Below, one piece after another: positions 6,310-6,361 of a DNA stretch of 6,361 bases. Under the pieces are notes generated by a model. It was not told the origin of the DNA. It saw only the letters and a program-made list of their open reading frames with translations, and did no database searches. The DNA lies in assembly GCA_012511245.1 (NCBI GenBank), contig JAAZGM010000008.1, positions 1-6,361 of the forward strand, in the 5' to 3' direction. The stretch is from Methanomicrobiales archaeon. GTDB taxonomy: Archaea; Halobacteriota; Methanomicrobia; Methanomicrobiales; Methanoculleaceae. A program made the position numbers and the translations under genes. Position 1 is the first letter of the stretch. Each line of letters begins with the position of its first letter.

Positions 6310-6361
6310 TCAGTACCCTATGAACGGGATATCTTCTTCTCCGGATTTTGCACTCCACCAC
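6310..6361 (-). CDS. C-terminal tail of an upstream gene, probably another hydrogenase membrane subunit (partial)
   Basis: Only the last 16 codons and a TGA fall inside the window, reading WWSAKSGEEDIPFIGY in the preferred frame and ending one base before the NuoH-like start. An aromatic pair followed by a short charged tail would suit the end of a membrane subunit such as EhaH or EhaI, which precede ehaJ in known clusters. This is inference from position, because the fragment is too short to identify. A second frame reads VVECKIRRRRYPVHRVLT and ends in an ATGA overlap like most other junctions here, but its Arg-rich composition looks less like a real protein end. The third frame stops at a TAG after 13 codons, 8 bases before the start. 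Confidence 0.4.
   Translation of the reverse strand, partial: WWSAKSGEEDIPFIGY

Noticed and set aside
5457..6323. Acidic plus-strand open frames (Asp/Glu/Arg-rich) that look like disordered proteins
   Set aside because: They are the complement of hydrophobic membrane-protein codons of the NuoH-like gene, which naturally gives charged antisense products.

Overview
The window reads as core energy-metabolism DNA of a hydrogenotrophic methanogenic archaeon. It is GC-rich, every gene lies on the minus strand, and there is almost no intergenic space. The combination of an Eha-type energy-converting [NiFe] hydrogenase with formylmethanofuran dehydrogenase (Fwd/Fmd) is specific to methanogens. GC-rich composition and the fwdD-fwdB-fwdA order suggest Methanomicrobiales (for example Methanoculleus or a relative), but this placement is inference.

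Layout, in transcription order from high to low coordinates. A 16-codon tail of an upstream gene (6361-6310) is followed by the membrane arm and then the catalytic arm of the hydrogenase. These are an NuoH-like membrane subunit (EhaJ-like, 6308-5463), a small three-helix membrane protein (EhaL/EhaK-like, 5466-5215), a soluble helical subunit (EhaM-like, 5218-4835), the small subunit (EhaN-like, 4838-4380) and the [NiFe] large subunit (EhaO-like, 4383-3295). Next comes a four-cluster ferredoxin (3291-2683), and then, without a break, fwdD (2686-2297), fwdB (2307-1018) and the N-terminal 340 residues of fwdA (1021 to the window edge). fwdC, if present, would be expected beyond position 1.

How the genes work together. 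The hydrogenase is expected to use the transmembrane ion gradient to drive electrons from H2 uphill onto low-potential ferredoxin. FwdB/FwdD carry the W or Mo bis-pterin site that reduces CO2 to formate. FwdA condenses that formate with methanofuran, the first step of methanogenesis. The polyferredoxin gene sits exactly between the two enzymes and is the natural candidate for the electron wire. Six of nine junctions are four-base ATGA overlaps and the other three are equally tight, so the whole set looks like one translationally coupled operon.

The most notable point is this direct fusion of an Eha-like hydrogenase operon to fwd genes, together with a shortened Eha gene complement. The individual genes look intact and ordinary. 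There are no stretches over 300 bases without a gene, and I saw no RNA genes, mobile elements, CRISPR arrays, promoters or terminators.
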